From Bradyrhizobium sp. CB1650 (lineage in GTDB: Bacteria > Pseudomonadota > Alphaproteobacteria > Rhizobiales > Xanthobacteraceae): DNA of 64,000 nt. Each line of letters begins with the position of its first letter. Positions within the stretch are counted from its first letter, which is position 1. Of the stretch, positions 1 to 8,089 are shown piece after piece. Made by a program: the position numbers and the translations under genes. The DNA lies in the NCBI RefSeq assembly GCF_029761915.1, contig NZ_CP121695.1:5175501-5239500 (forward strand), written 5' to 3'. A model generated the notes under the pieces. That model was not told the origin of the DNA. It worked only from the letters and a program-made list of their open reading frames with translations, and ran no database searches.

Positions 1-101
1 TCGCCGCGGGCGCGCAGGCGATCGGCGACGAAGTTCGCAAGGCGAATGCCCATGCGGTCGGAACGGTAGGAACCGTAGAAGACGAGGATGCGATTGCTCA
101 T
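1..101 (-). CDS. NADPH-dependent FMN reductase family protein, N-terminal fragment
   Basis: Only the first 33 codons lie in the window; the gene runs off the left edge. The translated start reads MSNRILVFYGSYRSDRMG, a flavodoxin-like first beta strand followed by an S/T-rich loop (GSYR) as in NADPH-dependent FMN/azo reductases, where this loop binds the FMN phosphate. The ATG is at 99-101. The assignment rests on a short stretch, so only the fold-level call is offered. It is divergent from nothing; the AraC gene at 158 is on the same strand upstream. Confidence 0.55.
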   Translation of the reverse strand, partial: MSNRILVFYGSYRSDRMGIRLANFVADRLRARG

Positions 102-157
102 GCCGGCAGGCTAGCACGAAACCGCAGCCCGGGCCCAATCCACTTCTCGCCCGGGCC

Positions 158-1105
158 TCAGACCTTGCGGCCGCGTTCCAGCGTTTCCGAGGGTGACTCG
201 CCAAACTGGTCGCGATAGCTCCCGGAGAAGTCGCTCAAGTGCCAGAAGCCGAACGCGAGCGCTGCGGCCTTCACGCTGTCGGTGCCCGCAAGCAGGCGCT
301 TGCGGACCAGCCACAACCGGCGCAGGCGCAGATACCGATGCAGGCTCATGCCACGATAGCGCCGGACGATGTCGTGCATGGTGCGAACGGACAGCCCGAG
401 TTTGCGCGCGATTTCTTCGCTGTAGATGGGTTGAGCGAGATCCTCCGACAGCAAAGCCCGGATCTCCTGGAATATCCTGAAGTGCCGCTCGTCATTCGGC
501 CGCACCGTCCAGCGCGCGGAAACCACGCTCTCGAAAGCTTCATCGACTGCGCCGAGCAGCGACTCCTTCATGGCCGATGCCTTCAGCGACACTTCGGCGG
601 GGTCGGTCGGCACCGAGGCGGCGGCCACGACTTCCGTGACAACCCGCCGCAGCCGATGCAGGGCTGGAATGCTCGTCTCGAAGATCTTGAAGTTCGACCT
701 CGTTTCCGGCCAGCCGCGATCCGTCACCTCCGGTCTGAAGACGATTGAGGCAATCTGCCGCTGGACCTCTTCGATGGTGTTGTAGGCCGCACCACTGCTG
801 CCGATAACCACCACCGTACGGTCCCGCTGCGCACCATTGAAGCGAATGGGCACATCGAGATCGTCCATCGTAAAGCCGATCGCCGTGCAGTTCGCAACGA
901 GCTGCGCGTCCACCACGCGCGGGAACGTCCGCGTCACGTTCACGTCGCAACCCGGCAATTGCAGTATGAGCTGTTCGGCCGCGATCCTTCGCACGAACGG
1001 CGTGAACTCGACGTTCAAGCCTCGGATCGAACTGCGAAATTCGTCGACGTCTGAAAAGCGAAATATCTTTGGCGCCAAACCCGGCGCTTCATGATTGCTG
1101 GTCAT
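158..1105 (-). CDS. AraC family transcriptional regulator
   Basis: A 315-residue regulator. The C-terminal ~95 residues form two helix-turn-helix units typical of AraC/XylS proteins: the first around LSVRTMHDIVRRY, the second in AALAFGFWHLSDFS followed by YRDQFGESPSETL, which matches the family signature (A..GF...S.F.R.F....G.SP). The N-terminal ~200 residues are an effector or dimerisation region of the AraC_binding_2 style and give no clue to ligand. About 300 bases of non-coding DNA separate it from the divergent DUF2336 operon. The target is unknown. Confidence 0.85.
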   Translation of the reverse strand: MTSNHEAPGLAPKIFRFSDVDEFRSSIRGLNVEFTPFVRRIAAEQLILQLPGCDVNVTRTFPRVVDAQLVANCTAIGFTMDDLDVPIRFNGAQRDRTVVVIGSSGAAYNTIEEVQRQIASIVFRPEVTDRGWPETRSNFKIFETSIPALHRLRRVVTEVVAAASVPTDPAEVSLKASAMKESLLGAVDEAFESVVSARWTVRPNDERHFRIFQEIRALLSEDLAQPIYSEEIARKLGLSVRTMHDIVRRYRGMSLHRYLRLRRLWLVRKRLLAGTDSVKAAALAFGFWHLSDFSGSYRDQFGESPSETLERGRKV

Positions 1106-1402
1106 GGCAAATCGAAAGGCGCGTCAGCAAATGACGCGTGTCCAACTATGAAACTGGTGTGATGTCCCCCTTTCGGCTGTCCCCCTCGACCGAAGGAATC
1201 ATCTTAGTCCCTCTCAACCAATTGGCGAGCCCTCAGTTCAAAGGACAAGATGGCCGATCGACGCCTGCCAAATTTCGATAGCGTTTTCGCTGAGCAAGAT
1301 GGTGCGGCAATACCGCATCCTCAAAGTCTAAAATCCAAATTAAGAACTGTGGGACGAAATCAATCTCATTGAATAGTTGACTGTTTTCAATTCAGGCCTG
1401 CC
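1106..1402. other. Intergenic region between divergent AraC gene and DUF2336 operon
   Basis: About 300 bases without a supported gene. The last 150 bases before the DUF2336 start are clearly more A/T-rich than the surroundings, as expected for a promoter region. I could not pick a convincing -35/-10 pair or an operator. Confidence 0.4.
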
Positions 1403-2524
1403 ATGACGGCAATTTCGCCTGCGCATATTCTTGCTGAGCTGGAAGAGACGGTCGCGGCCTGCCCGCCCGAGCGATGCGCTCGTATCCTTGCCGGCCTTGT
1501 TCACCTGCTCTCTGCGTCAGGCGACCGCCCCCAGGAGCTGCTTGTCAATGTCATCGATGGTCTTCTCCTCCGTCTGACGGAACGGGTCGCTCCCGATACG
1601 TTGCTCCAACTCAGCATCAGCCTTGCCGAGCTGACGGTGGCACCGAAGGAGACGTTGCGACGGCTGGCACTCCACGACAATCCCGCCGTTGCGCGTGCCG
1701 TGCTGCTCAAATCGCAAGCGCTCTCATCGTCCGATCTTGAAATGGTCGCGACGTCCCATGGCGACCCTCACCTTCTCGCGATCGCGGCCCGAGACAAGAT
1801 CGAACCAACCGTAACCGAGACGGTCGTGAAGCGGGGTAGCAGCGCGGTCTGCCTTGCGCTGATCAGGAACCCGGGGGCCAGGCTTTCCGATGCAGCCTAT
1901 GCCACTCTGATCGAAAGGGCCGAGCAGGACGGCGAGATCACGAAGGCGCTGACACTCAGGCCGGGGACGCCGGATATTGTCGTGCGCAAGCTGCTCGCCC
2001 CGTCACCGCGGCATGCGCCGGCCGAGAAGCCGAATGACTCCTCCGTGCCGCCGGGTTCTGCGCCGGGTCCCATGCCCGCTCCGATCGTATTGAAGCGACC
2101 CTGCGCCGCCGACTTCGAACGCGCGAGGCCCGAGATCATCGCACTGAATCGCGTCGGGAAGCTGAACGACTCGACGGTGAACCGTTTCGTCATGCGCGGC
2201 GAGCTCGCCAACCTCCTTGCGGCATTGTCAGTGCTCTCGGGAGCTCCGATCGAGATCATCGAGCACATCATGGCGGACCCTGATTGCGAAGGGCTCGTCA
2301 TGGCCTGCAGGGCCTCGCGGCTGAACTGGCAGACGACCCTCGCCATCCTCTGCAACCGAACCGGCGTCCGGCTTTCCTTCGCAGAGCGCGAGCGCGCGCA
2401 GCAGATCTTTCAAACACTTCTTTTGTCGACCAGCCAATGGACGGTTCGCTGGGGCGAAATGGCTGCATACGCCAGCATGAGCAATCCGGGTCATCGCGGC
2501 GCAAGAACGGGGGTTAGCCGATGA
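1403..2524 (+). CDS. DUF2336 domain-containing protein
   Basis: A 373-residue protein with the alpha-helical repeat style of the alphaproteobacterial DUF2336 family: HEAT-like helices such as LRRLALHDNPAVARAVL and AALSVLSGAPIEIIEHIM, where short helices repeat with 'D.P.VA..VL' turns. A proline-rich linker lies near residues 205-225. DUF2336 proteins are of unknown biochemical function and often sit beside c-di-GMP or chemotaxis genes. That is true here: its stop codon overlaps the start of a PilZ gene (ATGA at 2521-2524), so the two are translationally coupled, and an HD-GYP gene follows. Confidence 0.85.
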   Translation: MTAISPAHILAELEETVAACPPERCARILAGLVHLLSASGDRPQELLVNVIDGLLLRLTERVAPDTLLQLSISLAELTVAPKETLRRLALHDNPAVARAVLLKSQALSSSDLEMVATSHGDPHLLAIAARDKIEPTVTETVVKRGSSAVCLALIRNPGARLSDAAYATLIERAEQDGEITKALTLRPGTPDIVVRKLLAPSPRHAPAEKPNDSSVPPGSAPGPMPAPIVLKRPCAADFERARPEIIALNRVGKLNDSTVNRFVMRGELANLLAALSVLSGAPIEIIEHIMADPDCEGLVMACRASRLNWQTTLAILCNRTGVRLSFAERERAQQIFQTLLLSTSQWTVRWGEMAAYASMSNPGHRGARTGVSR

Positions 2525-2853
2525 GGTTCGACAGTCGCAAGGCACTTCGTGTGCGGATGGATCACAGGCAGCCTGTCAACCTGATGGGCTCCGACGGCAC
2601 ATGGCGACGCAGTTGCGTCCTGCTCGACGTCTCCCAGACCGGCGCCAAGATCGAGGTCGAGGGAACGCTCGATGTCCTGCAAGCCAAGGAGTTCTTCATG
2701 CTGCTGTCCTCAACGGGGCTCGCCTACCGGCGCTGCGAGTTGGTCTGGATCGACGGCACCATGGCCGGCATTCATTTCGTCAATGCTGACAGCAAGAAGA
2801 AGTCGGCGAGCACGCTAAACGCTGCCGCGCAGAAACCAGCGGAACCCAAGTAG
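2521..2853 (+). CDS. PilZ domain protein
   Basis: A 110-residue single-domain PilZ protein. The RxxxR region is near the N-terminus (RKALRVRMD) and the second c-di-GMP motif D/NxSxxG appears as DVSQTGAKIEV near residues 38-48. It ends in a WIDGTMAGIHF strand typical of PilZ barrels. PilZ domains bind cyclic di-GMP, so this is a probable receptor or adaptor. The start overlaps the upstream DUF2336 stop by 4 bases, and an HD-GYP gene begins 32 bases after its stop, suggesting one transcript. Confidence 0.88.
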   Translation: MRFDSRKALRVRMDHRQPVNLMGSDGTWRRSCVLLDVSQTGAKIEVEGTLDVLQAKEFFMLLSSTGLAYRRCELVWIDGTMAGIHFVNADSKKKSASTLNAAAQKPAEPK

Positions 2854-2884
2854 CCATCGCCAGAGCATCTAGACACCAGCATCA

Positions 2885-4018
2885 TTGAATTCGGCCGTGC
2901 AGCACGCGCGAACCATATCGAGACCCGCCAACGTGGGCCGAAGCGTCCGGGAAGCCGAAGCTGCCTGCATGTTCGTGCATGTGCTGGCTGACTCCTCCGA
3001 CAAGCTCGCTGGCATGTGCTCCATCCTCGAAAAGCGCTTCACCCTTGCGGGCGAGCGGCTCGATGCGGAAGCCAGGCTTTCGCAGGTTCCTGTCGCTGTC
3101 GTCATCCGCGCAGATCTGCGCGCCGTCGAAAACATCGCGGCGATCAAGAAACGGGCAGCCACCCTGGCAAAGGCCAGGAAGCGTGTATTCCTAGTCGAAC
3201 ATATGTCACACGTCTCCATCTCCCAGGCCTACGCGCTCGGGGCGACGCTCGTGCTGCCCGGGACAATCAACAAGGCCAAGCTGTTGGCGGTGCTCGCCGA
3301 TGCCGCCGAGCCGGCCACGCCGTCGTCAGTCGACGCGCCGCAGCCGGACAACGCGGTCGAAAGTGCAGCAACCGTTATCGCGTCGATGTTCACGGCCGTG
3401 ACACTCGGCCAGTCGATCGACGTCGACGGAACAAGGGAAGCCGGTCGCAGGATTGCCAATCGCATCGCCGAGCACGGCCTCTCCGAATGGCTGGCCTCCG
3501 TGCGGCGTCATCATGAAGGAACCTACCAGCACTGCCTGCTCGTGACCGGCGTGGCGATCGACTTCGGACTAAGTCTTGGCGTTAGGAAGACTGATCTCGA
3601 GCGGCTCTACTCGGCCGCCATGTTCCATGACATCGGCAAGGCCCAGATTCCGCTCGCGATCCTGGACAAGCCCGGCCGTCTGGACCCCGAGGAACGGTCG
3701 CTGATCGAGACACATCCGGCTGCAGGCTATGATTTCCTGAAGGACCACAAAGACATTTCGGCCGAAATCCTCGATGCCGTGCGGCATCACCACGAATATC
3801 TCGATGGCAGCGGCTATCCCGACGCGCTCTCTGGCGAGAGCATCAGCGACATCGTTCGCATTCTCACGATCTCGGACATCTTCGCGGCGCTGATCGAACA
3901 TCGGCACTACAAGCCGACGATGCCGCGCGAAGAGGCTTACAACATTCTGTGCGGGATGACGGGAAAGCTGGAAAAGGCGCTCGTGGCTTCGTTCAAGAAC
4001 GTCGCGCTCACAAGGTGA
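2885..4018 (+). CDS. HD-GYP domain protein with degenerate receiver-like N-terminus
   Basis: HD-GYP phosphodiesterases hydrolyse c-di-GMP. In this 377-residue protein the catalytic HD pair is at 248-249 (AMFHDIGKA), the HHE...DGxGYP signature at 301-312 (HHHEYLDGSGYP) and the conserved SDIF at 330-333, so the metal centre looks intact. Residues ~30-140 have a receiver-like alternation (FVHVLADSSD..., VFLVEHMSH, ALGATLVLPG) but no phosphorylatable Asp in a normal context. The reading frame opens at TTG 2885; an in-frame ATG at 2969 (residue 29) begins MFVHVLAD and is an equally good start. It closes the DUF2336-PilZ operon. Confidence 0.88.
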   Translation: MNSAVQHARTISRPANVGRSVREAEAACMFVHVLADSSDKLAGMCSILEKRFTLAGERLDAEARLSQVPVAVVIRADLRAVENIAAIKKRAATLAKARKRVFLVEHMSHVSISQAYALGATLVLPGTINKAKLLAVLADAAEPATPSSVDAPQPDNAVESAATVIASMFTAVTLGQSIDVDGTREAGRRIANRIAEHGLSEWLASVRRHHEGTYQHCLLVTGVAIDFGLSLGVRKTDLERLYSAAMFHDIGKAQIPLAILDKPGRLDPEERSLIETHPAAGYDFLKDHKDISAEILDAVRHHHEYLDGSGYPDALSGESISDIVRILTISDIFAALIEHRHYKPTMPREEAYNILCGMTGKLEKALVASFKNVALTR

Positions 4019-4058
4019 GCGAACGCCTGCTGCCGGCGCGCGTGTTGCGAAGCAGGAC

Positions 4059-4262
4059 CTAGTGCGTGGCCCGGTATCTGGCACGGCTCGGAACGGACCG
4101 GCAGGCCAGCCTTTCCGCGAGCAGCTTCATGTCCTCGCGTCTGCCGCTGCGGATCAGGCGTCCGAACTCTTCTGATGTGAAAGGGAGACTTGGATCATCA
4201 TCAACCGGGTGCCGCACTCGCGGACCGAAGAACCGTAGAACCAGGCTAGCCAGCCGCCGCAT
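4059..4262 (-). CDS. Small hypothetical protein
   Basis: A 67-residue reading frame preceded by GGGA six bases before the ATG. It is basic, with a hydrophobic N-terminus (MRRLASLVLRFFG) followed by FTSEEFGRLIRSGRREDMKLLAERLA, a plausible helix-turn-helix-sized amphipathic stretch. I do not recognise the family. It occupies the gap between the convergent HD-GYP gene and the nitroreductase. The RBS and amphipathic pattern argue for coding; the small size keeps confidence moderate. Confidence 0.5.
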   Translation of the reverse strand: MRRLASLVLRFFGPRVRHPVDDDPSLPFTSEEFGRLIRSGRREDMKLLAERLACRSVPSRARYRATH

Positions 4263-4355
4263 GTCAATTCCCTCGCGCCAGCAACAAACCCTTCACTCTG
4301 CATATTGTTCCTCCCGCGCAAACAAGATTGCAAGAGCCGACAAGTTGTCCGCACG

Positions 4356-4388
4356 AAAAATTTCCGGCGGAGAATAATCTCCTCCGCC
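4356..4388 (-). terminator. Rho-independent terminator of the nitroreductase gene
   Basis: On the minus strand GGCGGAG pairs with CTCCGCC (4366-4372 with 4382-4388, 9-base loop) and is followed by GG AAATTTTTC. It starts 18 bases after the nitroreductase stop codon. Confidence 0.7.
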
Positions 4389-4405
4389 GCCGGCGACGCG
4401 CCCGC

Positions 4406-5083
4406 TCAGTCGGCGAAGCCGACGAAGCGCACGAACTCGCCATTGTTCTCGCGATCCGAGCGCACTGCGTTCGCAGCAAATGCGTCGTCCGGATATCCCA
4501 TTGCGACACAGGTCATGATGACTTCATCATCCGGAATGCTGGCGACCTCGCGCACGATGTCGGAGCGCATGATGCCCTGCCCGTTGATCACGGAGCCGAT
4601 GCCGCGATCCCAGGCCGCGAGCACGATGCCGTAGCAGAGCGCGCCGAGATCGAAATGACAGACGGCGCCGGGGTCGAGCACGCGGTCGTAGGTCAGCACC
4701 AGCGAGACCGGCGCGTCGCACTGGCGGAAGCCGCGCAACACCCAGTCCTGTCGCATCGGTTTGTCGTCGCGCGCGATCCCCATCGCGCCGAACAGTTTCT
4801 TGGCAATGTCGACCTGCCGCGTGCGATGAACGCCCTGATACTCGCCATGGCTGACGATGTCGCGCTTGACCTTGGCGCCGGCGACCATCTCCTCCATGTT
4901 GCGGCGGCGCACCTCTTCCAACGGCGCGCCTGTGAGCACGTGGACATACCAGGGCTGGGTGTTCATCGACGACGGCGCGCGCTTGGCCACATCGATGATC
5001 GCCTCGATCACGGCGCGCGGCACCGCCTCGCTTCTGAAGCCACGCACGCTGCGGCGCGACTGGACCAGCATTTCAAATTCCAC
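4406..5083 (-). CDS. Nitroreductase family protein
   Basis: An FMN-dependent NAD(P)H oxidoreductase of the nitroreductase fold, 225 residues. The signature is seen at the N-terminus: SRRSVRGF (FMN phosphate binding), APSSMNTQPW (conserved APS...QPW loop) and near the C-terminus IPDDEVIMTCVAMGYPD, the usual 'VAMGYP' strand. I chose the GTG at 5083 because GGGAGG lies 10 bases upstream and the family begins at this point; an open frame continues upstream to an ATG at 5155 but adds non-conserved residues. The substrate is not predictable. It is divergent from the esterase at 5204. Confidence 0.88.
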   Translation of the reverse strand: MEFEMLVQSRRSVRGFRSEAVPRAVIEAIIDVAKRAPSSMNTQPWYVHVLTGAPLEEVRRRNMEEMVAGAKVKRDIVSHGEYQGVHRTRQVDIAKKLFGAMGIARDDKPMRQDWVLRGFRQCDAPVSLVLTYDRVLDPGAVCHFDLGALCYGIVLAAWDRGIGSVINGQGIMRSDIVREVASIPDDEVIMTCVAMGYPDDAFAANAVRSDRENNGEFVRFVGFAD

Positions 5084-5203
5084 CTGACGAAAACCTCCCT
5101 GCCCGTTCTTCCGGTGGCGTCGCAACGCACCATCGGTTGCCGATCCGGCGCGCAAAATCTATGCTGCCTCACAAGCAAGACCAAGAACCCCTGAGGACCC
5201 GCC

Positions 5204-6166
5204 ATGGCAGCGCCGCTCGATCCCGTCATCGCCCAGATCATCCCAATGCTGCCGCTGCGCGATCCCGCAACGATGACGCCACAAAGCGCCCGCGAGTCCT
5301 TGCGCGCATTGGCTGCCGCACGCGCCGCAGTGCCCCCGCCACCGGTCGATGCCGTGCAGGATATCAAGGTCAAGGGCGGCGCCAGTCCGCTCGATGCGCG
5401 TGTCTACCGGATCGGCTCGGGCCCCGCGCCGACCGTGGTGTTCTTTCACGGCGGCGGCTGGGTCGCGGGCGATCTGGAAACCCACGACCGGCAGGCGCGG
5501 TGGCTGGCGATCGAAACCGGCGCGGTCGTGGTGTCCGTGGACTATCGGCGACCGCCCGAGACGCGCTTTCCCGGTGCATTCGAGGACGCCTTTGCCGCGG
5601 TGCGTGACGTGTTCGATCGCGTCGCGGAATTTGGCGGCGATCCAAATCGGCTCGGCCTCGCCGGCGACAGTGCCGGCGGCAATCTCGCGGCGACGACCGC
5701 GATCGCTTGCCGCGATGCTGGCATCAAGCTCGCCGCACAGCTCTTGGTCTATCCCGTGACCGACGTCCTCGGCGGCTACGCCGATGCGCGCGAGAACGCA
5801 CGGTTTCCGTCGCGCGCAGAGAATGCGGAAGGCTATTTCCTGTCGCGCGCCGTGATGGAGTGGTTTTCCGGCCATTACCTCGCCGATCCCGGCCACGCCG
5901 CGGACTGGCGGGTCTCGCCGCTGCGCGCGGCATCTCTTGCCGGCGTCGCGCCCGCGATCGTGACGACCGCTTGGTTCGATCCGCTACGCGACGAAGGCAC
6001 GGCCTACGCGCGGGCGTTGGAGGCGGCAGGCGTGCGGGTGAAGCATCATGAAGGCGCCGGCCTGATCCACGGCTATTTCGGCCTCGGCGATGCGTCGGAG
6101 GTCGCCCGCACCGAGGCGCAACGTGCACGGGCCGACTTCAAGGCACTGCTCGCCCGCGGCGTTTGA
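5204..6166 (+). CDS. Alpha/beta hydrolase, HSL-family esterase
   Basis: A 320-residue serine esterase of the hormone-sensitive-lipase group. The oxyanion-hole motif HGGGW is at 82-86, the nucleophile elbow GDSAGG at 154-159 (Ser156), the acid in FDPLRDEG (Asp259) and the catalytic His in GLIHGYFG (His289). No signal peptide is visible, so it is probably cytoplasmic. It likely hydrolyses short-chain esters; the physiological substrate is unknown. It is divergent from the nitroreductase with a 120-base shared promoter region, and convergent with the cupin gene 5 bases downstream. Confidence 0.92.
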   Translation: MAAPLDPVIAQIIPMLPLRDPATMTPQSARESLRALAAARAAVPPPPVDAVQDIKVKGGASPLDARVYRIGSGPAPTVVFFHGGGWVAGDLETHDRQARWLAIETGAVVVSVDYRRPPETRFPGAFEDAFAAVRDVFDRVAEFGGDPNRLGLAGDSAGGNLAATTAIACRDAGIKLAAQLLVYPVTDVLGGYADARENARFPSRAENAEGYFLSRAVMEWFSGHYLADPGHAADWRVSPLRAASLAGVAPAIVTTAWFDPLRDEGTAYARALEAAGVRVKHHEGAGLIHGYFGLGDASEVARTEAQRARADFKALLARGV

Positions 6167-6171
6167 TGCGG

Positions 6172-6630
6172 CTAAGCGCGACGCGCCCACTGCGCAGCAG
6201 TATGGCCCCAGGCCTCGTCCCAATCGTGGCCGGAAGCATCGACCACGTGACCATCGGCTTCGAAGAACTTGTTGGGGACCTGGAAAATCGCAAGGATCAG
6301 TGCGCCCTCGGGGCACCAGGCGGCATGACGGCTGCCTGCTTCGCGCCAGATGAATTCGCCGGCCTTGCAGGCGATGCCCTTGGCGGGCCCCTCCTTGTCG
6401 ACGAGCGCGCCTTCGATCACATAGCTCTGCTCGATGCCGACATGCTCATGATCAGGCAGCACCGCCCCCGGCGCAAAGCGCATCAGGGCCGTCATCAAGC
6501 CTGTACTGCGATCGAACAGCAACGTCTTGGCCTCGCAGCCCGGAAAGCGCGTTTGCTGCCAGTCCATGGCTTGAGGCTGAACGAGATGGGAATGCTGGTC
6601 GGCGGTTTGCGGGCCTGTGGCGGCGTCCAT
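6172..6630 (-). CDS. ChrR-like cupin domain protein
   Basis: A 152-residue single cupin barrel. The metal-binding motif is visible as LPDHEHVGIEQSYVIEG (two His and a Glu) and the second motif as GSRHAAWCPEGALILAIF. It resembles the C-terminal cupin of ChrR anti-sigma factors, but the zinc-binding anti-sigma N-terminal domain is missing, and no sigma factor gene is adjacent. It is therefore a stand-alone cupin, perhaps a zinc- or iron-binding enzyme. It converges on the esterase gene with 5 bases between stop codons. Confidence 0.8.
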   Translation of the reverse strand: MDAATGPQTADQHSHLVQPQAMDWQQTRFPGCEAKTLLFDRSTGLMTALMRFAPGAVLPDHEHVGIEQSYVIEGALVDKEGPAKGIACKAGEFIWREAGSRHAAWCPEGALILAIFQVPNKFFEADGHVVDASGHDWDEAWGHTAAQWARRA

Positions 6631-6874
6631 CGCAATGCTCCGTTCCTGCTGGATGGACTGAGGCTAGCAGGTTTGTGGTGGACGGTCAGCGCGCAGTGCA
6701 GCAAGCGGCGTCGAATGGTCGCCGCCAACCGCACGCCCGGCAGGGCGACCGCAATCGCCGCGCGTTTGCAAAAATTGAGGCGGATACTGGAAGCGAACGC
6801 TGATCCTGCTTGATTGCGCCATGATTCCGAGTTCCAATTCGGGGAGGCCATTTTGGTCTAGGGAGACACCCATC

Positions 6875-7120
6875 ATGAAGCGGATTTTTCTGGCTGCCAT
6901 CCTCGCCACCTTCGCGGCCGGCTCCGCGCTTGCGGAGGACACTTGCGAGAGCAAGGCCGTGGGCAAGGACGGCAAGCCGCTCGCCGGCGCGGCCAAGACG
7001 TCGTTCCTCAAGAAGTGCAAGCAGGAGGCCTGCGCGCCCAAGGCCGTCGGCTCCGACGGCAAGCCGCTCGCCGGCGCGGCCAAGAACAGCTTTATGAAGA
7101 AGTGCGAGGTCGGCGCATAG
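6875..7120 (+). CDS. PsiF repeat-containing exported protein
   Basis: An 81-residue periplasmic protein with signal peptide residues 1-20 (cleavage after GSALA) and two PsiF repeats at ~24-48 and ~53-77, each reading C..KAVG.DGKPLAGAAK.SF.KKC. Each repeat starts and ends in Cys (24, 48, 53, 77), so two disulfides are plausible. PsiF is phosphate-starvation-induced in E. coli but has no assigned activity. The start at 6875 is fixed by an AGGGAGA ribosome site and the signal peptide; an in-frame upstream ATG at 6821 has no such support. Confidence 0.9.
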   Translation: MKRIFLAAILATFAAGSALAEDTCESKAVGKDGKPLAGAAKTSFLKKCKQEACAPKAVGSDGKPLAGAAKNSFMKKCEVGA

Positions 7121-7152
7121 GGCGCTACACGCGTTTTGTGAGGCTCTGATGA

Positions 7153-7186
7153 CGATACGCCTGCCTATCGCAGGCGTATCGCTGTT
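7153..7186. terminator. Hairpin terminator between PsiF gene and metallo-hydrolase operon
   Basis: A perfect 12-bp inverted repeat, CGATACGCCTGC (7153-7164) and its complement at 7170-7181, with a 5-base loop and CTGTTTG after it. It lies between two converging genes and could serve both, although the T-run is short. Confidence 0.65.
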
Positions 7187-7195
7187 TGTGCGCTC

Positions 7196-8071
7196 CTACT
7201 CCCGCTTGAAGCGATAGTCGAACGCGCTCCCGAGCGGCTTGACCCATCCTGCCGTCGGCGTCGGAAAATGGATCGGCAGGATCAGCGTATCGGTATCGGC
7301 GACGGAGGCGAAGAACTTCCGCCGCGACACTGCCGACTGCTTGGGATCCCAATCCGGCTTGGCCGACCAGTCCGGCTCGCGGCACTGGATCTGGTGATGC
7401 ATGAGGTCGCCGGCGACGACCGCGCGCTCGCCCTTCGAAAAGACGTTCACGCAGCAATGACAGGGCGAATGCCCCGGCGTCGGCGTCAGCGTGACGGTGT
7501 CGTCGAGCGCGTAGTCCTCGTCGACCAGGAGTGCCTGCCCAGCCTCGACGATCGGCAGGCAGTTGTCGCGGAAGACGGTGCCCGGCGGATTGTTGCCCTT
7601 GGCGTGCTCCGCCTCCCAGGCCGCGTACTCGCCCTTGTGAAAGACGTATTTCGCATTGGGGAACGTCGGCACCCAGCGGCCGTCGCGAAGTGTCGTGTTC
7701 CAGCCGGTGTGGTCGATGTGGAGATGAGTGCAGAAGACGTAGTCGATCTGCTCAAAGCTGATGCCGAGCGCAAACAATTCGTTGCGCCAGCGCTCCTTGC
7801 CGGGAAAATCGAACGGCGGCGGATGGCCCTTGTCCTCGCCGGTGCAGGTATCGACCAGGATGGTGTAGCGCGGCGTGCGCACGACGAAGGTCTGGTAGGT
7901 GATGACCATCATGCCCCGCGCTGTGTCGAACACCTCGGGCTCCATCGTCGGCAGATGGCGCTTGAACACGCCCTCGTCATAGGCCGGGAAGAAATCCTGC
8001 GGCCGCCGCCACGGCCCTTCCCGCTCGATCACCGCATCGATGGTGATGTCGCCGATCCTGAGCTGCTTCAT
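7196..8071 (-). CDS. MBL-fold metallo-hydrolase
   Basis: A 291-residue metallo-beta-lactamase-fold hydrolase. The zinc-binding HxHxDH motif is at 116-121 (HLHIDH), followed downstream by a His in TPGHSPCHCC and an Asp in VVAGDLMHH. It resembles the lactonase/methyl-parathion-hydrolase-like group, which binds two metals. No signal peptide is seen. It is the last gene of a three-gene operon: 18 bases separate it from the COG0523 GTPase upstream. That context suggests its metal may be supplied by the GTPase, which is inference. Confidence 0.9.
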   Translation of the reverse strand: MKQLRIGDITIDAVIEREGPWRRPQDFFPAYDEGVFKRHLPTMEPEVFDTARGMMVITYQTFVVRTPRYTILVDTCTGEDKGHPPPFDFPGKERWRNELFALGISFEQIDYVFCTHLHIDHTGWNTTLRDGRWVPTFPNAKYVFHKGEYAAWEAEHAKGNNPPGTVFRDNCLPIVEAGQALLVDEDYALDDTVTLTPTPGHSPCHCCVNVFSKGERAVVAGDLMHHQIQCREPDWSAKPDWDPKQSAVSRRKFFASVADTDTLILPIHFPTPTAGWVKPLGSAFDYRFKRE

Positions 8072-8089
8072 CGTCGTTTCGCTCCCGTC

